Of a stretch of DNA of 64,000 bases, positions 8,768-17,071 are shown in pieces. Where the stretch lies: the NCBI RefSeq assembly GCF_017744655.1, contig NZ_JAGIAW010000002.1:62001-126000 (forward strand), given 5' to 3'. Under the pieces are notes generated by a model that was given only the letters and a program-made list of their open reading frames with translations, was not told the DNA's origin and searched no databases. Position 1 is the stretch's first letter; each line of letters begins with the position of its first letter. A program made the translations under genes and the position numbers. Source of the stretch: Devosia sp. (GTDB taxonomy: Bacteria > Pseudomonadota > Alphaproteobacteria > Rhizobiales > Devosiaceae).

Positions 8768-9840
8768 GCCGCCTGCTCTTCGATCCGGGAATTGAACTCG
8801 GCCACAGAACGACCGAGACCGCGCTTGTCGGGGCGGCGCGCCTCGCACCATTCGGTCTCATCGGCGTTGGCCTCTCCCGCGAGCCAGCGCGCCAGGGCGG
8901 GCGCTAGAAAGGCGCCGGTCGGGCCAAGACCAGTGAGGAGAAGCGGTCCATCGATGGCGACCGGCCCGAGGAGTGGGGCGCCATCGCTCGGCACCAGCAT
9001 TTCGTATCCGACCTGGCCGACCTGTTGCAATTGTCCGGTCTCGGCCAGAAGCGTCGAGAGGCGGCCGGAAAAGGCGCTGAGACCGCCTGGGCCCATGGCG
9101 GCCATGCCGCCTTCCTCGTGCTGCACGAGAATGGTGCCACTATCGAGCTGCGCCATGATCGGACCGGCGAGATGACGGCTCGATGCGGTCAGGATGGTTG
9201 CGTGCGGCTGGCGCAATAGTTGGGCCGGCCATTGCCAGCCCGCCAAGGCGCGCGAAATGGCCCAGTCGTCGACCAGGATGGCACGGCGGGCGACGAGCGT
9301 TTCATCGCCGGCCTTGATGGCGGTGGCGCCGCCGGGCGCCATGGTTGCCGTTTCCGGAGCAAGGCGGCGAACACCGCTTTCGCTCAGCCAGGCTTCGAGC
9401 GCGGGTTCGAAACCCGGACGATGAATGGTCACCGCGTCGTTGATGCGTAGGGCGGCGCGTTCGGCACCGATCTTTGCCGGCGGCACGGTTTCGAGGATCA
9501 TGCCATGGGCGCGGGCCATATGGGAAAAATGCCCGAGGGCCTCGCGGGCGGCCGGGCCATCGGCAAAGAAGATCGGGTCGACGCGGCGCAGCGCGTGTCG
9601 CCCGCCGATCCTGGTGACGAGCTTGGAAATATCAGGCAGGCAGGCCTTGAGCAGCGCCCAGGTTTCGGGCCGCGTGATCGGGGCGACCGACATGTCGAGC
9701 GTCCGTGGCAGGCGATAGCGCGCCTGGGCGTCGCCGATGATAACCACGCTGCGCTTGTGACGGCTCGCCAGAAGCCCAGCGACGAGCCCGGCCAGGGGGC
9801 TCGAACCGAAGACGGCAAAATCCAGCTCGGCCTCGCTCAT
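8764..9840 (-). CDS. FAD-dependent oxidoreductase of the DAO superfamily, HcnC/SoxB-like small subunit
   Basis: 358 residues. The N-terminus (FAVFGSSPLAGLVAGLLA) is a somewhat degenerate Rossmann motif, with G-S-S-P in place of GxGxxG. The C-terminus (VGYEMLVPSDGAPLLGPV then LLTGLGPTGAFLAPALA) is the usual second FAD-contact region of D-amino-acid-oxidase-like proteins. The gene is first in a two-gene minus-strand unit and its stop overlaps the start of the large subunit by 4 bases, so the two products are probably made in step and form a complex. Related pairs oxidise glycine, sarcosine, opines or D-amino acids. Nothing nearby identifies the substrate here. Confidence 0.72.
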   Translation of the reverse strand: MSEAELDFAVFGSSPLAGLVAGLLASRHKRSVVIIGDAQARYRLPRTLDMSVAPITRPETWALLKACLPDISKLVTRIGGRHALRRVDPIFFADGPAAREALGHFSHMARAHGMILETVPPAKIGAERAALRINDAVTIHRPGFEPALEAWLSESGVRRLAPETATMAPGGATAIKAGDETLVARRAILVDDWAISRALAGWQWPAQLLRQPHATILTASSRHLAGPIMAQLDSGTILVQHEEGGMAAMGPGGLSAFSGRLSTLLAETGQLQQVGQVGYEMLVPSDGAPLLGPVAIDGPLLLTGLGPTGAFLAPALARWLAGEANADETEWCEARRPDKRGLGRSVAEFNSRIEEQAA

Positions 9841-9977
9841 GCACTCAAATCCCTGCGACCGGCTGCCGCTGTGGCAATGCGTCCACAGCGAACACGCGGG
9901 TTTTGATGGTTTTTCGCCGCAATGGGCTTATAGAGGACCCAAGCTTGCTCGTTGAGGAAAGCAAGCGTTTGGGGCCC

Positions 9978-11057
9978 ATGATTTTCTGGTCGATCGCCAT
10001 TGCAGTTACCGCCATTGCCTGCGCCGCGTTGTTGTACGCGGGGCGCGGTCGCATGGTCAACGTGAGCACGCCTGAAAGCGCTGATGCCAACAGCCATTTC
10101 CGCCTCGTGCTGGCCGGGATCGACGCCGATCTCGCAGCCGGCAAGATCGGGGCCGAGGAAGCCGTGGGCGCCAAGGGCGAATTGGCGCGCGAAATGCTGC
10201 GCGCCAAGGGCGAGGCTGAGCCACAAACCGCGTATGAACTGGGGCGGGGTACTCTGTTTGCTGGCATCGGTCTCGTCGCCGCTCTGGCGCTTGGGCTTTA
10301 TGCCTTTCTCGGTAGCCCCAACCTCCCGGCCCAGCCGCTTGCCGGGCGGGCCGATGTTGCGGCGCAGAATATCAGTCTTGATACGGCCATTGCGCGCATC
10401 GAAGCGCAGCTTGCGGCCAATCCCGATGATCTGCGCGGCTGGACTGTGCTGGCGCCGGCACTGCTGGAAGTCGGCCGCTTTGCCGATGCGGCAGATGCTT
10501 ATGGCCGCATCATTGATCTCTCCGAACCGACCGCCCAATTGCTGACCGATCGGGCTGAGGCCCTGTTGCTGGCGGCAGATGGTGTGGGATCGGAAGAGGC
10601 CATGGGCCTGTTGCGCAACGCCGCCGACATGGACCCCGCTCACGCGCAATCGCGACTTTATCTCGGTGCCGAGCTGACCCGCACGGGCCAATATGAAGAG
10701 GCTGCCCGCTTCTGGCAGGCCGCGATCGATCTCGCGCAAGGCGACGAACCCTGGCTGCAAGCGGCCCGCCAGGGGCTTGCCGTTGCCGAGAATGATGGTG
10801 TCGATACGACGGCGCAGGATCAGGCGGAGATGATCCGCGGCATGGTGGGAAGCCTTTCCGCGCGCCTCTTTGCCGATGGAGGAACCGTCGAGGAATGGTC
10901 GCAACTGGTGCGCTCATACATCGTGCTTGGCGACCTGCCCAATGCGCAGATTGCCTATGATGCCTCGGTAGTGGCCTATCCGGCAGCCTTCGACCGCGGG
11001 GAACTCGACAGCATGGCGCTGGCCGCCGGCCTCAAACTCAATGGAGACCAGCAATGA
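9978..11057 (+). CDS. ccmI: cytochrome c biogenesis protein CcmI (CycH)
   Basis: 359 residues. The ORF track begins at 9903, but the family starts at the first membrane helix, MIFWSIAIAVTAIACAALLY; TTG 9969, better placed relative to GAGGAAAG, is an alternative. A second membrane segment follows at about residues 95-115 (LFAGIGLVAALALGLYAFL), then a periplasmic TPR region (about 140-320) that in this family holds apocytochromes and presents them to CcmF/CcmH. It is the first gene of a ccmI-ccmE-ccmF-ccmH operon with 4-base overlaps at each junction. Confidence 0.92.
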   Translation: MIFWSIAIAVTAIACAALLYAGRGRMVNVSTPESADANSHFRLVLAGIDADLAAGKIGAEEAVGAKGELAREMLRAKGEAEPQTAYELGRGTLFAGIGLVAALALGLYAFLGSPNLPAQPLAGRADVAAQNISLDTAIARIEAQLAANPDDLRGWTVLAPALLEVGRFADAADAYGRIIDLSEPTAQLLTDRAEALLLAADGVGSEEAMGLLRNAADMDPAHAQSRLYLGAELTRTGQYEEAARFWQAAIDLAQGDEPWLQAARQGLAVAENDGVDTTAQDQAEMIRGMVGSLSARLFADGGTVEEWSQLVRSYIVLGDLPNAQIAYDASVVAYPAAFDRGELDSMALAAGLKLNGDQQ

Positions 11058-11530
11058 CCATGCCATCTGCCGTTCGCCGCAAGGGCTGGTCGCGCAAGCA
11101 GAAGCGCCTGGCCGTCATCATGGGGCTCGGCCTCGTGTTGGTGGTCGCTGCAGCGCTCGTGCTGACCGCGCTGCGCGACCAGATCGTGTTCTTCTATTCC
11201 CCAACCGACGTGCAGACGCGGGGCGTAGAAGCGGGCCACCCGATTCGCCTAGGCGGTCTCGTCAAGGACGGTAGTTGGGTGCGCGAAGGCCAGTCGAACA
11301 CCTTTGTCGTGACCGATGGCGCGACCGAAATCGTCGCGCACTATGTCGGCATCCTGCCCGACCTTTTCCGTGAAGGGCAGGGCGTCGTCGCCGAGGGTGC
11401 AATCGGGCCCGACGGCAGCTTCACCGCCACCAATGTGCTTGCCAAGCACGACGAAAACTACCTGCCGCGCGAAGTCGTCGATGCACTGAAGGCCCAGGGC
11501 GAGTGGCGGCCGGAGACTGCGACGCCGTGA
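11054..11530 (+). CDS. ccmE: cytochrome c maturation heme chaperone CcmE
   Basis: 158 residues, ATGA overlap with ccmI. One N-terminal membrane anchor (about 19-40) is followed by a periplasmic beta-barrel (OB fold). The heme-binding histidine is H132 in VLAKHDENYLPREV, the diagnostic motif, including the following tyrosine that contributes axial ligation. CcmE accepts heme from the CcmABCD release complex and hands it to CcmF. ccmABCD are not in this window, as is usual where ccm genes are split. Confidence 0.96.
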   Translation: MTMPSAVRRKGWSRKQKRLAVIMGLGLVLVVAAALVLTALRDQIVFFYSPTDVQTRGVEAGHPIRLGGLVKDGSWVREGQSNTFVVTDGATEIVAHYVGILPDLFREGQGVVAEGAIGPDGSFTATNVLAKHDENYLPREVVDALKAQGEWRPETATP

Positions 11531-13500
11531 GCATCGAACTTGGTCATTTTGCCCTGATCCTGGCTTGTGCCATCGCCACGGTTTCGGCGCTCGCCGGCCT
11601 GCTGCTCTGGCGTAGCGGTCAGCGTCTGGCTCAGGTATTGGCGCAGGCGTCCATCCTGCAATTCGTGCTGGTGGCCGTGGCCTTCCTCGCGGTGGTGCAG
11701 GCCTTTGTCACTTCCGATTTTTCGCTCAAGCTGGCGGTCGACAATTCGCATTCGCTGAAACCGCTGATCTTCAAGATCTCCGGCGTCTGGGGCAATCATG
11801 AGGGCTCGCTCCTCCTGTGGATCCTCATCCTCGTGCTCTTCGGCGCGCTGGTTGCCGCCTTTGGCCGACGCCTGCCGGCAGACCTCCTAAACTTGGTGCT
11901 TGGCGCGCAGAGCCTACTCGTCGCAGCCTTCGGTGGCTTTACGCTTTTCACCTCGAACCCATTTGAGCGCATTTCTCCGCCGCCGCTGGAAGGCTCGGAC
12001 CTCAACCCGATCCTGCAGGATATCGGCCTCGCCATTCATCCCCCGCTGCTCTATGCGGGCTATGTTGGCTTTTCGATCTGCTTCTCCTTTGCCATGGCGG
12101 CGCTGATTTCGGGGCGCATCGATCAGGCCTGGGCCCGCTGGGTGCGCCCCTGGACCATGCTGAGCTGGATCTTCCTCACCCTCGGCATCGCCATGGGGTC
12201 CTACTGGGCCTATTACGAACTCGGCTGGGGCGGCTGGTGGTTCTGGGATCCGGTCGAAAATGCCAGCTTCATGCCCTGGCTCGCCGGCACTGCGCTGTTG
12301 CATTCCGCACTGGTGATGGAAAAGCGCAATGCGCTGAAAATCTGGACGATCTTTTTGTCCATCATCACCTTCTCGCTGTCGCTGCTCGGCACCTTCCTCG
12401 TGCGCTCGGGTATTCTGACATCGGTCCATACCTTTGCCAGCGACCCCACGCGCGGCCTCGTCATCCTGACCATTCTGGCGGTCCTCATCGGTGGCGCCTT
12501 CCTGCTGTTCGCGCTGCGGGCAAGCAGCCTGCGTCAGGGCGGGCTTTTTGCGCCGATCTCTCGCGAAGGTGCGCTCATTCTCAACAACCTGTTCCTCGCC
12601 ACGGCGGTGGGCGCGGTGCTTGTGGGCACGCTCTATCCGCTGTTGCTCGATGCGCTGGCGGGCACGACGATCTCGGTCGGCGCGCCCTTCTTCAATCTCA
12701 CCTTCGGCGCGCTAATGGCGCCGCTATTGCTGGTGCTGCCCTTTGGGCCGCTGCTGCCGTGGAAGCGGGCCGATCTCGTCGCGGCGGGCCAAAGGCTGGC
12801 TGGCGCTGCGGTCCTTGCCGTGTTCCTCACCATTCTGGTTTCGGCGCTTGGCGGCATTTCCATTTCGCTGGCGCCGCTCGGCCTCTTGCTCGGCTTCTGG
12901 GTGACCTTCGGCGCCTTTGCAGAGCTGATCGAGCGCGGCCGCATTGGTCGCATTCCGGTCGGCGAAAGCGTTCGCCGCCTTGTCGGCCTGCCGCGCACCA
13001 TCTGGTCAACGGCACTCGGGCATATGGGGCTGGGCCTGACTGTGCTCGGCATTGTCTCGGTTAGCGCCTGGGAAACTGAGCTGGTGACGACGCTCAATCC
13101 CGGCGAGACGGCGGAGCTGAGCGGCTATACGCTTGCTTTCGACAGTTTCGAGCAAGTCCCAGGGCCGAACTATATGGCCGATACTGGGCATTTCACCGTC
13201 ACTGCACCCGGCGGCGGTACCAAGACGCTGGAGGCCGAGCGCCGCACCTATGTGGCGAGCGGCATGCCGACGACGGAAGCGGCGATCGAAACCTATGGGC
13301 TCTCGCAATTCTACCTGCAACTGGGCGAGCCGCTCGACAACACCCATGTCGTGCGCATCTGGTACAAGCCATACATCCTGTTGATCTGGCTCGGCGCCCT
13401 CGTCATGGCCGGTGCCGGCGTGCTGTCGCTGACGGATAGGCGCCTGCGCGTCGGCGCGCCGCAGCGGACGGCCAAGCCTGCCATGGAGCCAGCCGAATGA
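11527..13500 (+). CDS. ccmF: cytochrome c heme lyase subunit CcmF
   Basis: 657 residues from GTG 11527, which overlaps the ccmE stop as GTGA; the ORF track start at 11503 would add eight residues inside ccmE. It is a polytopic inner-membrane protein with many hydrophobic helices, the WWD heme-handling motif WGGWWFWDPVENASFMPWL near residues 234-252, and conserved histidines in loops (for example IHPPLLYAG). It ligates heme from CcmE to apocytochrome thiols together with CcmH and CcmI. Confidence 0.96.
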   Translation: MSIELGHFALILACAIATVSALAGLLLWRSGQRLAQVLAQASILQFVLVAVAFLAVVQAFVTSDFSLKLAVDNSHSLKPLIFKISGVWGNHEGSLLLWILILVLFGALVAAFGRRLPADLLNLVLGAQSLLVAAFGGFTLFTSNPFERISPPPLEGSDLNPILQDIGLAIHPPLLYAGYVGFSICFSFAMAALISGRIDQAWARWVRPWTMLSWIFLTLGIAMGSYWAYYELGWGGWWFWDPVENASFMPWLAGTALLHSALVMEKRNALKIWTIFLSIITFSLSLLGTFLVRSGILTSVHTFASDPTRGLVILTILAVLIGGAFLLFALRASSLRQGGLFAPISREGALILNNLFLATAVGAVLVGTLYPLLLDALAGTTISVGAPFFNLTFGALMAPLLLVLPFGPLLPWKRADLVAAGQRLAGAAVLAVFLTILVSALGGISISLAPLGLLLGFWVTFGAFAELIERGRIGRIPVGESVRRLVGLPRTIWSTALGHMGLGLTVLGIVSVSAWETELVTTLNPGETAELSGYTLAFDSFEQVPGPNYMADTGHFTVTAPGGGTKTLEAERRTYVASGMPTTEAAIETYGLSQFYLQLGEPLDNTHVVRIWYKPYILLIWLGALVMAGAGVLSLTDRRLRVGAPQRTAKPAMEPAE

Positions 13501-13976
13501 AGCGTCTCTTGTCGCTCCTCGCCCTGGTCCTCTGCCTCGTCGCGCCTGTCTTTGCCGTCTCGCCCGATGAAATGCTGGACGACCCGGTGCTGGAGCAGCG
13601 CGCCCGCGATATTTCGGCGGGGTTGCGGTGCCTCGTGTGCCAAAACCAGTCCATCGACGATAGCGACGCCGACCTTGCGCGCGACCTCCGCGTTCTGGTG
13701 CGCGAGCGGCTGGTGGCGGGCGATAGCAATGCGCAGGTGGAACAATATCTCGTCGACCGCTACGGCGAATATGTGCTGCTCAATCCGCGCCTCAACAACC
13801 ACACGCTGATCCTCTGGATCGCGGCGCCTGTCTTGTTGGCGCTGGGGCTCTTTGGCCTCTTCTGGGCGATGCGGCGGGCGCCGTCGGGGCCCAAAGTCGC
13901 GCCTCTTTCCGAAGACGAAAAACGCATTCTGGCGGAACTTTCCGACACTGAGGAAAGTGACGCGACAAAGGGTTGA
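13497..13976 (+). CDS. ccmH: cytochrome c maturation thiol oxidoreductase CcmH (CycL)
   Basis: 159 residues, ATGA overlap with ccmF. The signal peptide MKRLLSLLALVLCLVAPVFA is followed by a periplasmic domain with redox pair C45/C48 in LRCLVCQNQSI, which keeps apocytochrome cysteines reduced, and a membrane anchor at about 101-122 (LILWIAAPVLLALGLFGLFW). It is the last gene of the ccm operon. A CcmG/DsbE thioredoxin is not encoded beside it, so that partner must lie elsewhere. Confidence 0.95.
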   Translation: MKRLLSLLALVLCLVAPVFAVSPDEMLDDPVLEQRARDISAGLRCLVCQNQSIDDSDADLARDLRVLVRERLVAGDSNAQVEQYLVDRYGEYVLLNPRLNNHTLILWIAAPVLLALGLFGLFWAMRRAPSGPKVAPLSEDEKRILAELSDTEESDATKG

Positions 13977-14018
13977 GGGCGGCTTGCTGGCGCCTTGGTG
14001 GCGGGATATGCCTCTCTC

Positions 14019-16898
14019 ATGAGCATCCATCTCTCGCCTTTGCCCGCCATTTCACATCCCGCTTTTGACGCTCTGCTGGCCGAATTGCCGGCCACGGCTG
14101 TTTCTGCCTTCAAGGCGGCGACACCCACCCTCGGCACCTTGCTGCAATCGGCGCCCTACCTGCTCGAATTGGCCCGGACCCATGCCGATTGGCTGGCAGA
14201 TGCGCTCGAGCGCGGGCCGGATACAGTCTTTGCCGAGCTTTTGCTGTCGGTCGCCGAAGCGGGTATCACGGCGGACGAAGCCGGCCTTGGCCAGACGCTG
14301 CGCATCGCCAAGGGACGCACTGCGCTTCTGGCGGCCGTGGCTGAAACCGGTGGCGTCTGGACCACGGCGCGAGCAACCGAAGCACTGTCCGACCTAGCCG
14401 ATGCCGCCCTTGAGGCCGCGCTCGATTTCCTCATGGGACAGGCCTTTGACAAGGGCCAGTTGACGCTCTCGCGCGAAGACGCACGCGCCAAAAATTCCGG
14501 CCTGGCGCTGTTCGCCCTGGGCAAGCATGGCGGTCGCGAGCTCAACTATTCCTCCGATATCGACATCGTCGCCTTCTTCGATCCGCAGAAGCCTGTGCTG
14601 GTCGATCCGAGCGAAGGCACGAAAATCTATTCGCGCATGGTGCAGAAGCTGGTTGGCCTGATGGAGGACCATCAAGCCCACGGCTATGTCTTCCGCACCG
14701 ACCTGCGCCTCCGCCCCGATCCGGGCTCGACGCCGGTAGCGCTCTCCGTCGATGCAGCGCTGGCCTACTACGAAGTGCGCGGCCAGAACTGGGAGCGCGC
14801 CGCCTGGATCAAGGCGCGACCCTGTGCCGGCGACAAGCAGGTGGGCGAGGCGTTCGTGAAGGAGCTCGCGCCCTATGTCTGGCGCAAGCATCTCGATTTC
14901 GCGACCATTGCCGATATCCAGGCGATGAAACGCCAGATCAACGTGTCCAAAAATGTCGGCGACATCCGCGTCGAGGGCCACAATGTCAAACTCGGCCGCG
15001 GCGGCATCCGCGAGATCGAGTTTTTTGCCCAGACCCAACAGCTAATCGCCGGTGGCCGCGACAAGGCCCTGCGCGTGCGCCCGACCTCGAAGGCCCTGGC
15101 GGCTTTGGCGGCGGCCAACTGGATCAGTCCGACCACGGCGAGCGAGTTGACCGAAACCTATTGGTATCTCCGCGCCGTCGAAAACCGCCTGCAGATGCTG
15201 CGCGACGAGCAGACCCACATCATGCCCGGCACGCCCGTGGCTGTAGCTGTCATCGGCCGGCTGATGAACCAGCCCGACCTACAAACTTTCGAGACCGATT
15301 ATCGCGCTGCGCTGGAGCGCGTCGCGCGCTACTATGCCGAGCTTTTCACCGAAGGAGAGTCCCTCGGCACGGTGGAAGGCAATCTCGTTTTCACCGGCAG
15401 CGATGACGATCCGAACACGCTCGAAACGCTGACTAATATGGGTTTTGCCGATGCCCACAAGGCCATCGAGACGGTGCGAAAATGGCATTATGGCAGCTAT
15501 GCCGCCACGCGCAGCGCCGCCGCGCGTGCGCACCTGACCGAACTGCTGCCTTCCCTGCTGACGACCCTCGCCAATGCCGGCAGCGCCGATCTTGGCTTGG
15601 CGCGCATGGACGATTTCCTCTCCCGTCTGCCGGGCGGCGTCCAGCTTTTTGCGCTGCTGCGCAACCATGCGCAGTTGCGTTCGCTGCTGGTGCAGTTCAT
15701 GGCCTCGGCGCCGCGCATGGCCGAGGCGGTTATCCATCGCGCCCATGTGGTGGACGGCCTCATCGATCCAGCCTTTGCCAATGACGTCACCCATCGCGAT
15801 GTGCTGGTGGCCAAGGTGGATTCATTCCTTGCCGATGCCCGCACCTATGAAGAGCTGATCGATCGCGCCCGCATCATCGGGCAGGAGCAAAAGTTCCTCG
15901 TCGCCGCGGGCCTGCTCTCGGGTACTGTCAGTGCCGCGGTGGCCGGGGAGCAGTTTACGGCTCTCGCCGAAACTCTGCTCAACCGCCTCTTTGCCAGTGT
16001 GCAGGAGGAATTTGCCCGCCGCCATGGCCGCATTACCGGCGCCTCCACGGCGCTTCTCGCCTTCGGCAAGATGGCGAGCCGGGAGATGACTTTTACCTCC
16101 GACCTCGATTTCATCCTGCTCTATGACGCGCCGGACACCGAGTCAGACGGCGAGCGTCCGCTGGCCCCGTCGCACTATTTCGCACGTCTGACCCAGCGCC
16201 TAGTCGCTGCGCTTGCGGCCCCGACGAGCGAGGGCGTGCTCTACGAAACCGATATGCGTCTGCGTCCTTCGGGCAATGCCGGGCCACTCGCCACCAGTCT
16301 CGCCTCCTTCCGCTCCTATCAGCGCGGCGAGGCCTGGACCTGGGAGCACCTGGCCCTCAGCCGCGCCCGCGTCGTCGCCGGGACGGGTGATCTGCCCCAT
16401 GTGGTCGAGCGTGAGATCGCCGAGGTCATGGCAATGCCGCGCGACAGGGGCAAGATCATTGACGATGTCGTCAGTATGCGGGCGCTGATGGCCAAGGAGC
16501 GCAAACCGCGTCACGCTTTCGACCTGAAACTCGCCGATGGCGGTCTCGTCGATCTCGAATTCATTGCCCAGTCGGCACAACTGGTCGCGGGCCCGCAAAT
16601 CGCTCTGCCGCAAGCGCCACCGGCCGAGGTTCTGGCGCGTCTCGGCGAAATCGGTCTCGTCCCCAGGGGCCAGCGCCTCGCCGAAATCCACACGGTTTAC
16701 GCGACCGTGCTGCAGGTGATGAGTTCGGCGCTGGTCAGTCCGTTCAAGGACGAAGCCTGGTCGCCAGCCTTCCAGGACCTCCTCGCCCAGCTTTGCCACT
16801 ATCCCGATTTCGGGCGGTTGGCGCTTGATGTGTCGGAGATGCAGGGAGAAGTCGCTGCGGCGGCCGCGGCCTGGTACGAGACGGCGCGAACGCTCTAG
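14019..16898 (+). CDS. glnE: bifunctional glutamine synthetase adenylyltransferase/deadenylyltransferase
   Basis: 959 residues from ATG 14019 (the ORF track adds eight residues from a TTG). Two nucleotidyltransferase domains are visible: the deadenylylase half with NYSSDIDIVAFFD and GRGGIREIEFFAQTQQL, and the adenylylase half with FTSDLDFILLYD and DGGLVDLEFIAQ. Each has a following helical domain. GlnE adds or removes AMP on glutamine synthetase under control of PII proteins, tuning nitrogen assimilation. The gene follows ccmH by 42 bases but is functionally unrelated to it. Its last codon overlaps the end of a small minus-strand gene. Confidence 0.96.
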   Translation: MSIHLSPLPAISHPAFDALLAELPATAVSAFKAATPTLGTLLQSAPYLLELARTHADWLADALERGPDTVFAELLLSVAEAGITADEAGLGQTLRIAKGRTALLAAVAETGGVWTTARATEALSDLADAALEAALDFLMGQAFDKGQLTLSREDARAKNSGLALFALGKHGGRELNYSSDIDIVAFFDPQKPVLVDPSEGTKIYSRMVQKLVGLMEDHQAHGYVFRTDLRLRPDPGSTPVALSVDAALAYYEVRGQNWERAAWIKARPCAGDKQVGEAFVKELAPYVWRKHLDFATIADIQAMKRQINVSKNVGDIRVEGHNVKLGRGGIREIEFFAQTQQLIAGGRDKALRVRPTSKALAALAAANWISPTTASELTETYWYLRAVENRLQMLRDEQTHIMPGTPVAVAVIGRLMNQPDLQTFETDYRAALERVARYYAELFTEGESLGTVEGNLVFTGSDDDPNTLETLTNMGFADAHKAIETVRKWHYGSYAATRSAAARAHLTELLPSLLTTLANAGSADLGLARMDDFLSRLPGGVQLFALLRNHAQLRSLLVQFMASAPRMAEAVIHRAHVVDGLIDPAFANDVTHRDVLVAKVDSFLADARTYEELIDRARIIGQEQKFLVAAGLLSGTVSAAVAGEQFTALAETLLNRLFASVQEEFARRHGRITGASTALLAFGKMASREMTFTSDLDFILLYDAPDTESDGERPLAPSHYFARLTQRLVAALAAPTSEGVLYETDMRLRPSGNAGPLATSLASFRSYQRGEAWTWEHLALSRARVVAGTGDLPHVVEREIAEVMAMPRDRGKIIDDVVSMRALMAKERKPRHAFDLKLADGGLVDLEFIAQSAQLVAGPQIALPQAPPAEVLARLGEIGLVPRGQRLAEIHTVYATVLQVMSSALVSPFKDEAWSPAFQDLLAQLCHYPDFGRLALDVSEMQGEVAAAAAAWYETARTL

Positions 16899-17068
16899 CG
16901 CCGCCGTTCAGGCTGCGGAATACCGCGCTTTGCCAATTCTGCCTTGATGCTCTCGGGCATGTTCCGGCAGCCGCAGACTTGGGCATGCTCGATATGCCAT
17001 GCAACGCGTTCGTCTAGCTTGGCTTTCGGACCCAGACGATGCGCTTCGTGCCACTCGCGGTTGATCAT
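16895..17068 (-). CDS. 57-residue conserved small protein with CxC motif (missing from ORF track)
   Basis: Reading the minus strand from ATG 17068 gives MINREWHEAHRLGPKAKLDE, then ERVAWHIEHAQVCGCR and a basic tail RGIPQPERRR, ending at TAG 16895. It is too short for the ORF track. The composition (Trp/His-rich, charged, few codon oddities) is that of a real soluble protein, and I recognise the WHxEHAxxCGCR pattern from small unannotated proteins of Hyphomicrobiales. The start lies 3 bases after the stop of the upstream histidine kinase gene, so it is probably co-transcribed with it. The C-x-C with nearby histidines could bind a metal, which is inference. Confidence 0.75.
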   Translation of the reverse strand: MINREWHEAHRLGPKAKLDERVAWHIEHAQVCGCRNMPESIKAELAKRGIPQPERRR

Positions 17069-17071
17069 GAT

